Source: Sycobia sp. Sy_11
Taxonomy: Eukaryota > Arthropoda > Insecta > Hymenoptera > Epichrysomallidae
Assembly (NCBI GenBank): GCA_018907035.1
Contig: JACCIC010000167.1
Coordinates: forward strand, 1,116,001 to 1,180,000
Length of the DNA stretch: 64,000 nucleotides
Direction: 5' to 3'
How positions within the stretch are numbered: position 1 is the stretch's first letter; every line of letters starts with the position of its first letter. Shown here piece after piece: positions 24,276 to 36,281 of the stretch. Under the pieces are notes generated by a model. The model was not told the origin of the DNA, did no database searches, and worked only from the letters and a program-made list of their open reading frames with translations. The position numbers and the translations under genes are program-made.

Positions 24276-25298
24276 TATTAGTCATTGTCATATAAAGTTA
24301 TATCATACTTAAATTATATATGAAGTAGTAGTAGTAGTAGTTTTCGTCTCGTTCATAGATAATCTCCACTTCTCCTCGGGTGAGGTATTCGGGAATGAAG
24401 ACTTGGAGGAAGGACCTTCAGTGTAGATATTCGGGAAAAAAAAAGAACTGGATTTACTATAAGAAGATAGCACAAATTTTATTTACCTCGATATAAATGT
24501 ATAAAATACGGCAATCAATTCAATTAAATTTTCGGCGTCACGCTTTTTGGAACGCCGTCAAGATGGCCGCCTCGTCGCCGACTCACCGATGCTCCCTTTC
24601 GCACCAACTCCTCGCACCGCTCCCCTCCCCTCCCGCGCGTCGCACCCAATTTCCCTGGTCGCGTAAGCCCGACGCGGCGTAGCTGGCGTACAAGGACCGC
24701 TGGTTATTCAAGAAACTTATCCCCTTTCGACTCCTGCACGCATAGGAACGATAGTGTTCGCTCCTTGCGCCCTCCGACTTCACACTAAATACAATTTTAA
24801 TAGGTAATATTACGGCCGCGGCCCACTCACCGCTGTAGATGCTGCTGCTGGACCCGTTTGATGCGAGGGCGTCCCCTCGAACATCTTGTTGTCTCGTCGC
24901 CTTCGGTGGCTTCCTCTCTCTCTCTCTTTCTGGATGGCTCTCTATCTCCAATACTTCGCGACTCATTCGTTTTTACTCTTCCTCAAAGCTCCTTTACTCG
25001 CCCACGTAATTCTCCGCGAACATGATACTTTTCCACACAACAATCGACAAAACACAGCAATCGACAAAAAGGTATTTTAGATACGATATAGCACCAATAG
25101 CGGTTATTATCAATCTGTTCTTCTTCTTTACCGTCTTCTTAAATCTTCATGATAACCAATCAACGTCAACCAATCAACTCTCTTCACTGCTCATTCCTCG
25201 AATGCCCACCATTTGACCCGTCTAGTACCGTACGGTGTCCGTTCTATGTCAGCGTCGTCGTTTTCTACTGTCCGCCAAATTCAACTTTTACATGTTCA

Positions 25299-25330
<32 letters not shown>

Positions 25331-25399
25331 TGAATGTAGTTCGTCTGCTACTCACATGCTGTCGTACGTGTCGCCGCGCATATAAAAAAATATATATAT
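24276..25399. other. Intergenic, GC-richer 24.5-25.0 kb, no gene recognised
   Basis: An (AGT)n run at 24328-24341, a GC-rich patch with CT-rich tracts (24540-24960) and a (TA)n array at 25302-25330. Frames on both strands in the GC-rich patch have no recognisable domain. Confidence 0.4.
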
Positions 25400-26254
25400 T
25401 GTAACGGGGCGCGTGTCCGTCTCGAACACGAGGACGGCGGGCACGGCCGTTGCAAAAGATGTGCCCGGCTGGGATTAGCCCCGAATCGTTTCGGCCAGAG
25501 AGAGGAGCAGTTCGCGAGGGGCGAAATATCGCATGCAGGATTGCGCGTGAGGTAGGGAAACCGAACGAATAAAGCAGACGAATAAAACTACACGTATTTT
25601 TAATTCGATTCTACGTGTGGTGTAACAAATGCGTGAGGGCAGGAGGCGTGCAGGCCGAGGGTCGCCGAGGCGACGGCGCATGCGGCGTCAGGGAATAGAG
25701 CGAGAGAGAGAGAGAGAGTAACGGGCTGCCACTTACAATCGGGTCTATGTTGTTGTATCGTCCGCTGGTGGCAGGAGGCGGTGGCGGTAAACCCTGGACC
25801 GATGGCAGCACGTGCTCGTTCGCCAGGAGAGGCAGTGTCCCCTCTCGTCGGTGGCCCCGGGATGGGGCGGTCACTCCGCACAGACGGGAACCGAGTGTAG
25901 CGGGCACAGAGCACCTTGCTAAAAAAACAAATGAACACAAAAAAACGAGCACCCGACCGACTCTCCTTTTTTGTGTGTTTGAAAGAAAAAGGCTCGATCG
26001 CACGTCTCTCGTGAAGTTTTCTCTAAAGTCTTGACTCTCCCAAAATTCACGCGCGACTATCTCTCCCCACTTCCCGCTCTCTCTCGCTCACTTACCTCTC
26101 CGCCAGTGTATTAGTGCATCGGCCTGTAACAAATATATATTAATATTTACATATAGATACGAGGAACATATATACAAATGTACAAGGGCTACGACGGGAG
26201 AGAGAGCACAGGGACGTGATAAAGCAAGCGTACACGGCGCTTGCGTTCCCCGTC

Positions 26255-26257
<3 letters not shown>
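25400..26257. mobile_element. LTR-like element with TGTRACGGGG ends
   Basis: 858-bp GC-rich block whose ends are inverted: TGTAACGGGG at 25400 and CCCCGTCACA ending at 26257. TA-rich sequence lies on both sides (25391-25399 and 26258 onward), so it appears to have inserted into a TA array, hiding any target duplication. It contains a short GA tract (25703-25718). No coding capacity. Solo LTR or short TIR element; I cannot decide between them. Confidence 0.55.
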
Positions 26258-26296
<39 letters not shown>

Positions 26297-26308
26297 TATA
26301 TATATATA
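26258..26308. repeat. (TA)n array between LTR-like element and mariner copy 3
   Basis: TA dinucleotides with one ATAAATA interruption; the mariner target duplication (26307-26308) is part of it. Confidence 0.9.
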
Positions 26309-27593
26309 TCAGGTATGTGAATAAGTCTTTCCCGTTTTTTTTCAAATTTTGAGCCTTTATTGTGAAAAAATGGTTACAAATGAATTATTGAAAGTATTGG
26401 CCATCGCTAGCTACAACTTTTTCCCATCTTTCTGGCCACATACGAATCCCGTTGCGAAAAAATTCGACCGGTTTGGCCTCTATCCAGTGATCCACCCATT
26501 TTTTGGCTTCCTCGTAGGAATGGAAGTGCTGGTCAGCCAGGCCATGCGTCATCGATCTGAAGAGATGGTAATCAGACGGAGCAACGTCTGGACTATACGG
26601 CGGGTGGGTAGGACTTCCCATTTGAGCGTTTCTAAGTATGTTTTCACCGGCGGTGCAACATGTGGGCGAGCATTGTCATGTTGCAAAATAACTTTGTCGT
26701 GCCTGTCGGAGTATTGTGGCCGTTTTTCTCGCAGTGCGCGGCTCAAACGCATCAATTGTCGTCGATAGACCTCGCCTGTGATCCTTTCATTCGGTTTCAG
26801 AAGCTCATAGTAAACCACACCTAGCTGGTCCCACCATATACAGAGCATGAGCTTGGCGCCATGAATATTTGGCTTGGCCGTCGATGATGATGCATGGCCG
26901 GGTAGTCCTCATGATTTTCTTCGCTTCGGATTATCGTAACGTATCCACTTTTCATCGCCAGTCACGATACGATGCAGAAAACCCTTTCTTTTATGTCGCT
27001 GAAGCAGCTGTTCGCAAGTGAAAAAACGCCGTTCGACGTCTCTCAGCTTCAGTTCGTACGGCACCCAATTTCGTTGCTTTTGGATCATTCCCATGGCTTT
27101 CAAACGCTTGGAAATGGTTGTTCGGTCAACTCCCAATGCTTCAGCAAGTTCTTCTTGCGTTTGACAAGAATCTTCATCAAGCAAAGTCGCCAATTCTCGA
27201 TCTTCAAAGATCTGCGGCCGCCCGGAACGCTCCTTGTCTTCCACATCGAAATCACCGCTTTTGAAGCGTCGAAACCATCCGCGAACACTTGAATCATCGA
27301 CACAACCTTCTCCATAAGCCTCCTGAAGCAATCGATGCATCTCGGCAGCAGATTTCTTCAAATTGAACCAATAAAGTGAAACTTCCCGCAAATGACGTCG
27401 ACTCGGCTCAAATTTCGACATTTTCACGATATCAAAAATTTATGATGCGAAAAAATTTTAACTAATGTGTTAGTATGGAATTGTTGACATATGAATAAGC
27501 TTTGATTATGACATATGTAACCATTGAATACTCGCACAGTATTGGTGGCGCCATCTCTTACAAAAAACGGGAAAGACTTATTCACACTCCTAA
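26309..27593 (-). mobile_element. mariner copy 3
   Basis: 1285-bp element; tips TCAGGTATGTG at 26309 and (complement) TTAGGAGTGTG ending at 27593; TA duplication at 26307-26308 and 27594-27595, inside a TA array on both sides. Unlike copies 2 and 4 it keeps Leu at codon 21. Confidence 0.96.
26385..27421 (-). pseudogene. mariner transposase, nonsense plus frameshift (copy 3)
   Basis: Same layout as copy 1 but with two breaks: Trp171 TGG changed to TGA at 26909-26911, and a one-base deletion in a G-run near 26605 that shifts the frame at the PHPPYSPD segment, before the third catalytic aspartate. The N-terminal half, with both HTHs and D156, is intact, so a truncated 170-residue DNA-binding protein could still be made. 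The other differences from the consensus are few, so the copy is young. Confidence 0.93.
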
Positions 27594-27636
27594 TATATAT
27601 ATATGTATATATATACACATTTTAAATACGGTTTCT

Positions 27637-28205
27637 ACTGAGAAATATTGTATTGGCGTGTATGGGCAGTTTAATACAATATCCCGTTGCCTCAGGACGA
27701 TTTCTATGCAGAGTTTTGCATTAGTATGATTGAATGCGATGTCCAGGTTTTTTTCATGCGACTTCTAGGGGGAGTATTACGTTTAATAGTTAGGAAGTGG
27801 TGTTTAGCTTTCCTGGGACGACTTTTACTGGGACTATCGTATTTAGTTGGTAAGAAACAATATCCAGGTATGTCGGCACGACTTCTACGGAGAATTTCAT
27901 GTTCGGACGGTATAAGACGATCTCCAAATATGACGGGACGACTTCTATGCGGAGAATACTGTTGGGACGGTAGAATACAATTTCTAGTTGTTTTAGAACG
28001 ACTTCTACGGGACTTTTGTGTTCGGACAGTAGAAAACAGTGTCCAAGTATGCCGGGACGACTTCTATAGGGAGATTTATGTTGGAACGTTAGAATACGAT
28101 GCCAAAATGTTTTGGAACGACTTCTACGGGGAATGTCCTGTATATTCGGTGGGAAACAATGTCCAGATATATCGGGACGCCATCTATAAAGAGATTCGTA
28201 TTCTA
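27637..28205 (+). repeat. 60-bp minisatellite, about nine units
   Basis: The word GACGACTTCTA recurs at 27697, 27758, 27818, 27878, 27938, 27998, 28057, 28117 and 28177 (with variants), spacing 59-61 bp. Each unit also holds a GTTCGGACGGTAGAA and a GTCCARGTATGTCGG word. Because 60 is a multiple of three, a long open frame (27687-28229) runs through it without being a gene. The orientation flips at about 28205. Confidence 0.9.
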
Positions 28206-28372
28206 TTATTCAAACACAGAGATTCGTAGTAAAAGTCGTCCTGAGATACGTGGACATCGTATTCTACCTGCGCAATACAAAACTTTCTATAGCAATCGTC
28301 CCGAAACGTATCCTATTGTCCTAACATGATACTCTACGTAAAAGTCGTCTCGACGCACTTGGATATCTTTTC
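28206..28372 (-). repeat. 60-bp minisatellite, inverted units
   Basis: The complement of the 60-bp unit appears as AAAAGTCGTC near 28233, AATCGTCC near 28292 and AAAAGTCGTC near 28340. Together with the array on the left it forms an inverted pair. Confidence 0.75.
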
Positions 28373-28423
28373 CAACCACCCCAACTGAAAAGAACAATTT
28401 TCCCCTTAGAGGCCGTACGTAAT

Positions 28424-28438
28424 ATGTATATATATACA

Positions 28439-28487
<49 letters not shown>
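28424..28487. repeat. (TA)n array
   Basis: TA tract with two TATATACATATATG interruptions at the left. Confidence 0.95.
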
Positions 28488-28489
<2 letters not shown>

Positions 28490-28699
28490 TAATTTTATAC
28501 GTATAGTATAAAATGGTCGACAAAATATCAGCTTTTTTAAGTGGACGCTGTTTTGAAACAGCTTTTTATATAGAAAGGACGATAAGTAAATTACAGTCAA
28601 TTATTTACAGTAATATATATTTCTACATAGAGAGTACTTTTTACTTAGATATTATTGAACTGTTTAAGAAATCGATTAAATTATTATTTCGGGCGAAGC

Positions 28700-28790
28700 C
28701 GAGACAGGGGATGCTACTTATATTATAAAGACCATATTATCGATAAAAATATTTATTAATTTATTTAATAACAGTCGTGTAAGTACAATT
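28700..28790 (-). repeat. Fragment of the PLE-associated foldback family
   Basis: Contains ATCGATAAAAATATTTATTAATTT followed by CAGTCGTGTAAGTACAATTTTT, the terminal and extension motifs of the family seen at 11.8, 35.5, 53.9 and 57.4 kb. The rest of the element is not visible. Confidence 0.5.
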
Positions 28791-29013
28791 TTTAATTATA
28801 AAGAATATATATAATAAATGTGAGATTTATGTATATGTATATACAAAAGATCATTCTATAGTTACATTTCTTTAGGAATTAATTTTAAACTCAGGCTACA
28901 AATATTCTTTGAAACTTTATATAGGTTTTATACTTTAAAATTTATAGATTTTTGGAACTTTGATTGAATTATTTGATGCAAATAGTTTACCTTTAAAATG
29001 ATATTGTAATTAT

Positions 29014-29017
<4 letters not shown>

Positions 29018-29064
<47 letters not shown>
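29018..29064. repeat. (TA)n array
   Basis: Uninterrupted TA dinucleotides in AT-rich sequence. Confidence 0.95.
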
Positions 29065-29067
<3 letters not shown>

Positions 29068-29474
29068 AAATATTATATAGAAGTAGATCATTCTATCAAT
29101 TTTATATTCTATATTTTAATAGATGGTATTGAAGTTTTTTCTGTTATTGAAAATTTTTTACATTTCTTATATATATTATATTATTTATAAAAAGATTAGT
29201 TTACTTTAAATAAATTATGCATATGAATAATTAATTAAAAAGTTTTACACTAATAATTGATTTATGGAGTTAAAATACTATATCAAATTTTTACAAAATA
29301 TATGGTTTGTAATTTATTAAAATATATCAAAAATTCCTGCAAATTTGTAATGTACGGACACGCACATACAGTAATGTATTATTTGCAGTCTTAAGCAGCT
29401 TTTTTGTTTCTCGTTTATTCGAAAACTATATACGATAAGTAAATTAATAAAAAGTTTTTTTTATGTTATTTAAC

Positions 29475-29665
29475 GGTGCTTTATTTATGCTTCCATACAT
29501 CGGTGCTAATCAGCGACGGAGGTCTACGATGTGTTTGTAAACAAAGCCCATGTAAATTATTACAGTGGTACTTGTGTCAATCGGCCGAGACCGTGATTTG
29601 AACTCGGATCACCAAGTTACTAGTCCTTCGCTCTAACGATCGAGCCATCGTAGGCCTCACCATTA
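29475..29665 (-). mobile_element. tRNA-derived SINE-like element
   Basis: Minus strand from about 29661 reads GGCCTACGATGGCTCGATCG, then TTAGAGCG (D-arm GCTC/GAGC), CTAGTAA (an anticodon-loop-like heptamer) and GAGTTCAAATC (box B). GGCC at both ends of this 75-nt head can pair. The anticodon stem pairs poorly, so a functional tRNA is unlikely. The downstream tail to about 29475 is not tRNA. Direct-repeat-like words (GTCTTAAGNAGC) lie outside at about 29390 and 29680. Confidence 0.6.
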
Positions 29666-29879
29666 ATAAAAATTATTATTTGATGTCTTAAGAAGCCTTT
29701 TTGTTCCAGTTTAGTTTAAACATAGATAAGTTAATGAAATTAATTAATTCGGGATAAAATATTCTTTCGAAAATTGCGTCAATAAAGATGTATTGTAAAT
29801 TATTATTTATGCAATACATCTGATAATATAAAAAAACTGTTCATGAGCGATTATTTTCAAACTTGACAGATAACCGTGG

Positions 29880-30118
29880 CACGTAATGTATATTTCTTTC
29901 GGCAGGATTTCGGGACAGAATTGGTCGCAGAGCTTAAACAGGCTTAAACCACGTTAAGAGTGTTCTTCACGATGGCTGGGAGTCCGAATCGATCGATGCG
30001 CCTCATAGAGAAAAATTTTGCGTCAAGTTAGAGACCTAAAATCAAAGTTCTGCACTACCGACATTTCAGGAACATATCCACAATGCAAATTATACGAATA
30101 GCCATCTTTCATAAATAT

Positions 30119-30182
<64 letters not shown>

Positions 30183-30450
30183 CGTGTATGTAGCACTCGA
30201 TGTTATACAGGAAAGAACGTTCATTTTTAAAGCTTCTTATTTTAGGATCATATCTCGTTGCCTTGCTCTGTCGCGAGTAGTTGCGAGTAAAATGTAGCAT
30301 CTCAAAGTTCGACAATAAGTTACCAGTACGTACACATGGCAATATTGCAATGCATTTTTGTCATTTATAATAACTTTTCTGATAACAAATATTAATATTC
30401 AAGGCGATACATATTACTAATATAGTAAAGATAATTAAAAATTATTTTTT
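29880..30450 (+). repeat. Dispersed repeat D, uninterrupted copy with central (TA)n
   Basis: Reference copy of a repeat whose second copy (38626-41530, reverse) is broken by two insertions. Landmarks: CTCATAGAGAAAAATTTTGC, GTCGGTAGTGCAGAAC-type words (as complement) near 30045, the TA array 30117-30180, ACTCGCGACAG near 30270 (complement CTGTCGCGAGTAG) and GGCGATACATATTACTAATA near 30402. It contains the unoccupied mariner target at 30295 (GATGCTACATTTTAC on the complement). Confidence 0.75.
30117..30180. repeat. (TA)n array inside repeat D
   Basis: Central microsatellite of repeat D; the corresponding array in the other copy received the LTR-like element at 40220-41337. Confidence 0.95.
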
Positions 30451-31329
30451 AAAGAAATCGAACTCATGAAATTATACAATTATATCTATATATACTATTC
30501 AAAATTAATAAAAGTTCAAAAAAATGAATTTGCCAATTATATCGTAATGTAAATTAGTTGGTTTTTTTTTGTAATCAAAAATCAATCAAAATTAATTTAA
30601 AACGAATTGAACGAGTGTGGATTAGAAATGTGTTGATTAAAAATCATAGAGTGTTCATTAAATGTGTTCATTAAAAATAATAGAGTGTTGATTAGAAATG
30701 CTGATTAGAAATCCACATTTTTGTATAAATAAATATATCAAAGAGAATAAATTTATGTATTTAAATTAAATCTTATTCAATTGAATAAATAATTTTTTAT
30801 CGGGATTATTTTTCTTTTATAAAATTTAGTTTAATACTACTGCCATATCATCTTGATACAATATTATATGATTTAATTTAGTTTAATATTAATATTAATT
30901 TAATAATAATTATTAATGGAATGCATTATGTTTTCAATAATTGTAATAAATAAAATATCCACTAAAATATCAAAACTTGTTATTTATATTATTTCCATAT
31001 TTTTAATACTTCTAAAGATATTTTGCTGATAATAATTGTTATTTCTTTGCTAATTCTGTGCAAACATCGTTTCATACCTATAAATCGAAAGCCATTTACA
31101 ATACCGAATAAATGCAATTCATATATTTATACATTTATAGATGAGAGGATACTCCGATTGAGAGTCAAAAGTTCTCTTTCGGCTCTCGCCGAGCTATCTT
31201 TTTCTTCTCTTCTATAATCCAACGCCAAGTGAACAGTACATCAAAGTTCATCTGTAAGATTGTGTCAGCGATAAGAACGAGAGTCGAAGAGAACTGGAGA
31301 GAGCTAAAGAAAACCAGAGAACGTTCAAT
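30451..31329. other. AT-rich, no gene recognised
   Basis: Contains a small local repeat (ATTAGAAATG-type words at 30620-30710). A related fragment of repeat E (GGCTCTCGCCGAGC) appears at about 31180. Confidence 0.45.
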
Positions 31330-31880
31330 CTCATTATATATTTTTAGGTAATTTTTAGATATTCGCGATATAATGTCTAATTGTTCTTTCTTGAGATAAA
31401 TATTTTTGAAGAAATTCTATTGCGCGCAGCTGAGGACCGCAGGAAGTTTGATTAAAATATACTTTTTCATAAAAATTTAATTTTTTTCATTTAAATTCTA
31501 TATTATTCTAGAAAATAATCTTCAGATTAAGTAATGTAAAGAGTAACTTTCGATTTATAATTTAATTTTTCATAAGAATTACATATTTGAGACACCAAAA
31601 AGTTGATATGTGCTTTTTGGCTCTCACTGAGCCCTCGCCGGTTATTTTTGGCTCTCACAGGGCTTTCTCCATCTCTCTTCTACTTTCAAAGTAGTTTTCT
31701 TTTTCTCTTTACGAATGAGTAGTACGTTGTTTATAGATGATAATAAGCGAATAACAATCACTTTTTTGATTTTCTATTTCATTGCCTATTTTCTCGTCAT
31801 TTTTTATGCTATAATGGACAGTTCATTAAAATCTATGTTTCACTATAAAAATGTCCTATTTTTGGCTTAAAAACATAATA
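31330..31880 (+). repeat. Dispersed repeat E, copy 1
   Basis: About 550 bp. Landmarks: TATTCGCGATATAATGTC, TGCGCGCAGCTGAGGACCGC, CTTTTTGGCTCTCACTGAGC, TTTCACTATAAAAATGTCC. Two further copies at 34032-34447 (same orientation) and 34630-35171 (inverted). Confidence 0.8.
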
Positions 31881-34031
31881 TCTATGTAAACAATTATGTA
31901 TTCCTGAATATATATTTTTATGGGTAATTTTATCCTCTCATAATATTTCTGGAGAAACAATCAACAATTTCATCTTGGGGTTCCCTAAAGCATCAGCAGT
32001 GGTGTAGTCGTACGGGTTGGCGTGGGCAGGTGTGTCAATTGGGTATCAAATTTTTTGTTATTTAAATAAATTTTTATTACTGAAATATATATGAAATTGT
32101 TAATAATGATGTAAATTTGTTATATACAATTTTAATGAAATATATTATTTTAATTCAGTTTTTATTAAATTAAATGTATGTGCTCAATATTTCGTTGATA
32201 GCTAACCTTGAAAACACCAAATTGAAAAATAAAATAGAATTTTTAAGATATAAAATTAATCCCATTAGAAAGCTGAGAATTTATGCTATGTAATCCTATA
32301 TGTTTAACTGATATTGTTGCAAAGTACGCAATTTTTGACAATTAAGAAAAAGTTGTCGAGCGGGACATGTTGTGCACACGCGCTGAATGCGCCGATATCG
32401 AACGTACACGCATGCGGTGTTTTATGACATGGATAGTGGACTGTTCAGATACTTGGTACTATTATCATTTATAATGAAATTTTTGTTATTTTTCGTCTTC
32501 AAGTAATTAATAATTCAATTTAGAAATTTATTTTTTTTGTTTTAATAACAATATACAATATATTAGTATATTAACATATAAGTATACAATGAAAATGTTT
32601 AAATAATATTAGTTATTTTACGGTTGGGATAATAAATATTTTCAGACAAAAATTATGTTTCTTTTCGTTGAATTACTCCGTGCCCATCATGCCCACTTAC
32701 CAAACCAACTGTGTCCCGCCAAGCCTAAACATGATCCGCTTTTATAATTGTAAAATTTTTATTGTTTTGAAACAATAAATTGATATTAAAAATTAAAATT
32801 TTATAAAACAAATCTTTAGTTATTCAACTGTCAAGCTGTGTTTATTTTATCTAAAAAATTATATATAATTTTTAAAATGTGAATGAAAGAAAGAATGTCC
32901 AACATGACCTACATTCCCCTGTTGAGTTAGTTCTCTCACCCTATTTGTCAAATAACTTTTACACTTATATTTTTTTACCGGGGCATACGAATATCCCAAA
33001 AATTCAAGTTTGTTTTAGAAAATAAAAAAAAATGTAAAAAAATGAAAAGCAAAATCATAGAGCATATCAAAATACATATGATTTTGTTCTATGAATTTTT
33101 CCGGTACAAACTATATTTTTGCAGAAAACTTTAAAAGTTCCGTTTCGTGAGCTTCTGAACAATTCTACGTTTATACGAAATACAAATACTTTTGAAGGCA
33201 TTATTCTTGAGCAATGCTGATTGTAGAAAATAAATGAATGGTATAAGAAAATGTATTTTGATAAGATATACAACTATTGTCTAAAATATTTTTTGTAATT
33301 AAGTACATTGAAACAAAATTTGATAATTGTAGATAAATACATTTCTTAAAATCCAAAGAAAGAAATATTTCTTTAATATAAATAACTTTTTTTCATTATA
33401 AAAAAATTAATTTAAATGCATTGAGTGATTTAATTGATACGAATTTTTTTTAATTAAAAAAAAACTTATTAATTGTCCAATAAGAAATTATTGAAATTCA
33501 CTAAATCAAATGAATAAACCAATTGTTTAATTAAAAAAGCATGTATGTAAATTAACAATATTTTAAATTAAAGGAAATATCCATAGAAACAAAATATAAT
33601 GTAGCTGATTAATGTATTTATTAATTGAAAATTATAACAATAAAGAACATTTTTTCGTCTGATATTATGTCCTAAAAAATCATGCACTTTTCGCTAATGT
33701 ACACTTTTTCAGAAACAAAATTTTCTTTTTCATTTTTGATTGAATCTTTTTGATTCTTATGTAAAACATTCAAAGTATTTTATTTAATTTCTAATGATTC
33801 TTATTCTAACAATAACAATTATATGGCAATAAAATCTAAATTGGCTTAAAAAATTAACCTTGAGATAATCATAATCACAATTGTCAGCAATTGATCTATG
33901 TTTATGATTTGAATAGATGTAGAAAAAGCAGGTAATTATAAACAAAAAATTCTTTCCAGAAATTATTTGATAGATTTTTCCACTTGTAGAATAAAATAAT
34001 GAATAGAATAAAATATTTAGAATAAAATACT
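31881..34031. other. AT-rich, no gene recognised
   Basis: Two kilobases without a supported feature. The longest frame (33067-33273, minus) has no recognisable domain. Confidence 0.45.
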
Positions 34032-34447
34032 AATCTCATTATATATTTTTAGGTAATTTTTAGATATTCGCGATATAATGTCTAATTGCTCTTTCTTGAG
34101 ATAAATATTTTTTAATAAATTCTATTGCGCGCAGCTGAGGACCGCAGGAAGTTGATTAAAATTTACTTTTTCATAAAAATTTAATTTTTTTTATTTGAAT
34201 TCGATATTATCTTGGAAAATAATCTTCAGATTAAAAAATGAATAGAGTAACTTTTGATTTATAATTTAATTTTTCACAAGAATTACATATTTGAGACACC
34301 AAAAAGTTGATATGCGCTTTTTGGCTCTCTCTGAGCCCTCGCCGGTTCTTTTTGGCTCTTATAGATCTTTCCCCGTCTCTCTTCTACTTTGAAAGTGGTT
34401 CTCTACTTCCTTTACAAATAAGTGGTATGTTCTTTATAGATGATAAC
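34032..34447 (+). repeat. Dispersed repeat E, copy 2
   Basis: Direct copy of 31330-31745 with scattered differences; ends earlier than copy 1. Confidence 0.8.
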
Positions 34448-34629
34448 AATCAAAATTATAATATGAATGAATAGATAAATATTGTCCCTAGTGGGAATAC
34501 ATTACATTGTCTTGTTTGAACCGATTATTATTATGCAAGTGGTAGAAAGTATCAATGACTATTGTTTATTGCTTAATCTGTGATAAAAACTTATTCAAAC
34601 AGCTTTTTAGCATTTTATGAAGAAACTCC

Positions 34630-35171
34630 AAAAATCTGTTTTTAAACCAAACATGTGACATTTTTATAGTGAAGCATAGATTTTAATTGAACTGCCCATT
34701 ATAGCATAAAAAATGACTAGAAGATGGGTAATGAAATAGAAAATCAAAAAAGTGATTGTTGTTCGCTTGCTATTATCTATCAACAACGTACTGCTTATTT
34801 GTAAAGGGAAGAAGAGAACCACTTTGAAAGTAGAAGAGAGACGGGGAAAGCTCTGTTAGAGCCAACAAGAATCGGTCAGGACTCAGCGGGAGCCAAAAAG
34901 CACATATCAACTTTGTGGTATCTCAAATATGTAATTCTTATGAAAAATTAAATTATAAATCGAAAGTTACTCTTTACATTACTTAATCTGAAGATTATTT
35001 TCCAGAATAATATAAAATTTAAATTAAAAAAATTAAATTTTTATGAAAAAGTAAATTTTAATCAAACTTCCTGCGGTCCTCAGCTGCGCGCAATAGAATT
35101 TATTAAAAAATATTTATCTCAAAAAAGAACAATTAGACATTATATCGCGAATATCTAAAAATTACCTAAAA
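34630..35171 (-). repeat. Dispersed repeat E, copy 3 (inverted)
   Basis: Reverse-complement copy; forms an inverted pair with copy 2 around a spacer that includes part of the repeat's own tail. Full length relative to copy 1. Confidence 0.8.
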
Positions 35172-35204
35172 ACGAATCTCTTAATACTAGTCGTACTGAC
35201 ATAT

Positions 35205-35365
35205 CTGGATTTTGTTTGCCACCAACTATACACGAAATTCCCCGTAGAAGTCGTTCAAAAAGACCTGGAAATCGCATTCAATCATCCGAACACGAAACTC
35301 CCTTAGAAATTGTCCCGACATACCTGAACATCTCCCCGTAGAAATCGTCTCGTCGTACCTGGTGG
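35205..35365 (-). repeat. 60-bp minisatellite fragment
   Basis: Two to three inverted units of the minisatellite at 27637-28372, recognised by CCCCGTAGAAGTCGT, CCCGACATACCTG and CCGTAGAAATCGTC. Confidence 0.75.
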
Positions 35366-35496
35366 AACTGATTTTTAAAACCATTAACTGAATTTATTGA
35401 TGAAAGTAAAATGGTTTTTAATAAAAAAACATAGCCTATGTCCTTCCCAAGATCATATAGAATCTATATGTCAAATTTCAGAACAATCGGTTCAGT

Positions 35497-36281
35497 TGAA
35501 TTGTACTTCTGTCGACTGCCCATATACAAATTAATAAATATTTTTTATTGGTCTTACAGTCCAATCAATTTCAACCAAAAATAAAATAAAATAAAAATAA
35601 AAATAAAAATAAAATAAAAATAAAAACTAAAAAATAAAAAATAAAAATAATAATAAAAAATAAGAAATAAGAAATACAAATAATAAATAATAAAAATAAA
35701 AAATAAAAATTAAAAATAAAAATTAAATTAAAAATTAAATTAAAATGATAATGACAGTCAGACTGTCCTTGTTTATATTCACCCCCGTAGACTAATCTGA
35801 AAATAAAATATTAGCTGAAAAAATTCTTTGTTAGTAAAGTGCAGTCTGACTGTCCCCAACACCCTTACCTAATTGAAGACTTGTCCAACGTTTCGAGCTC
35901 GCTACGGCTCCTCATCAGGGACTCGTTGGACAAGTCTTCAATTAGGTAAGGGTGTTGGGGACAGTCAGACTGCACTTTACTAACAAAGAATTTTTTCAGC
36001 TAATATTTTATTTTCAGATTAGTCTACGGGGGTGAATATAAACAAGGACAGTCTGACTGTCATTATCATTTTAATTTAATTTTTAATTTAATTTTTATTT
36101 TTAATTTTTATTTTTTATTTTTATTATTTATTATTTGTATTTCTTATTTCTTATTTTTTATTATTATTTTTATTTTTTATTTTTTAGTTTTTATTTTTAT
36201 TTTATTTTTATTTTTATTTTTATTTTATTTTATTTTTGGTTGAAATTGATTGGACTGTAAGACCAATAAAAAATATTTATT
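35497..36281. mobile_element. 785-bp palindromic PLE-associated element with hammerhead-like apex
   Basis: Extension TGAATTGTACTTCTGTCGAC at 35497, then two 360-bp arms (35531-35890 and 35924-36283) that are nearly perfect reverse complements, and a 33-nt centre. AATCGGTTCAGT occurs on both sides (35485-35496 and 36282-36293), a 12-bp target duplication that overlaps the arm tip by two bases. The related sequence at 36655-36850 gives the unoccupied site. The arms contain (AAAT)n-like tracts, the core GTCTACGGGGGTGAAT and AGTCTGACTGTC. No protein coding capacity. Confidence 0.85.
35890..35918 (-). ncRNA. Hammerhead-ribozyme-like core at palindrome apex
   Basis: Minus strand: CTGATGA (35918-35912), G, GAGC (35910-35907), loop, GCTC (35898-35895), GAAAC (35894-35890). 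This is the canonical CUGANGA-stem II-GAAA arrangement with the invariant bases intact. The palindrome arms CCAACG/CGTTGG pair directly around it in the position of stem III. A stem I cannot be drawn within the hairpin, so self-cleavage in this form is uncertain. Confidence 0.55.

Noticed and set aside
24497..26034. Several frames of 60-130 residues on both strands
   Set aside because: They overlap each other in opposite directions across GC-rich and simple-repeat sequence; no recognisable domain.
27687..28229. 180-residue open frame as a gene
   Set aside because: It runs through a 60-bp tandem repeat; with a period divisible by three, an open frame in one unit stays open in all. There is no domain and no splice or poly(A) context.
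29585..29661. Functional tRNA-Thr gene
   Set aside because: Anticodon stem does not pair and the T-stem has a mismatch; a non-tRNA tail follows, so a SINE-like element is more likely.
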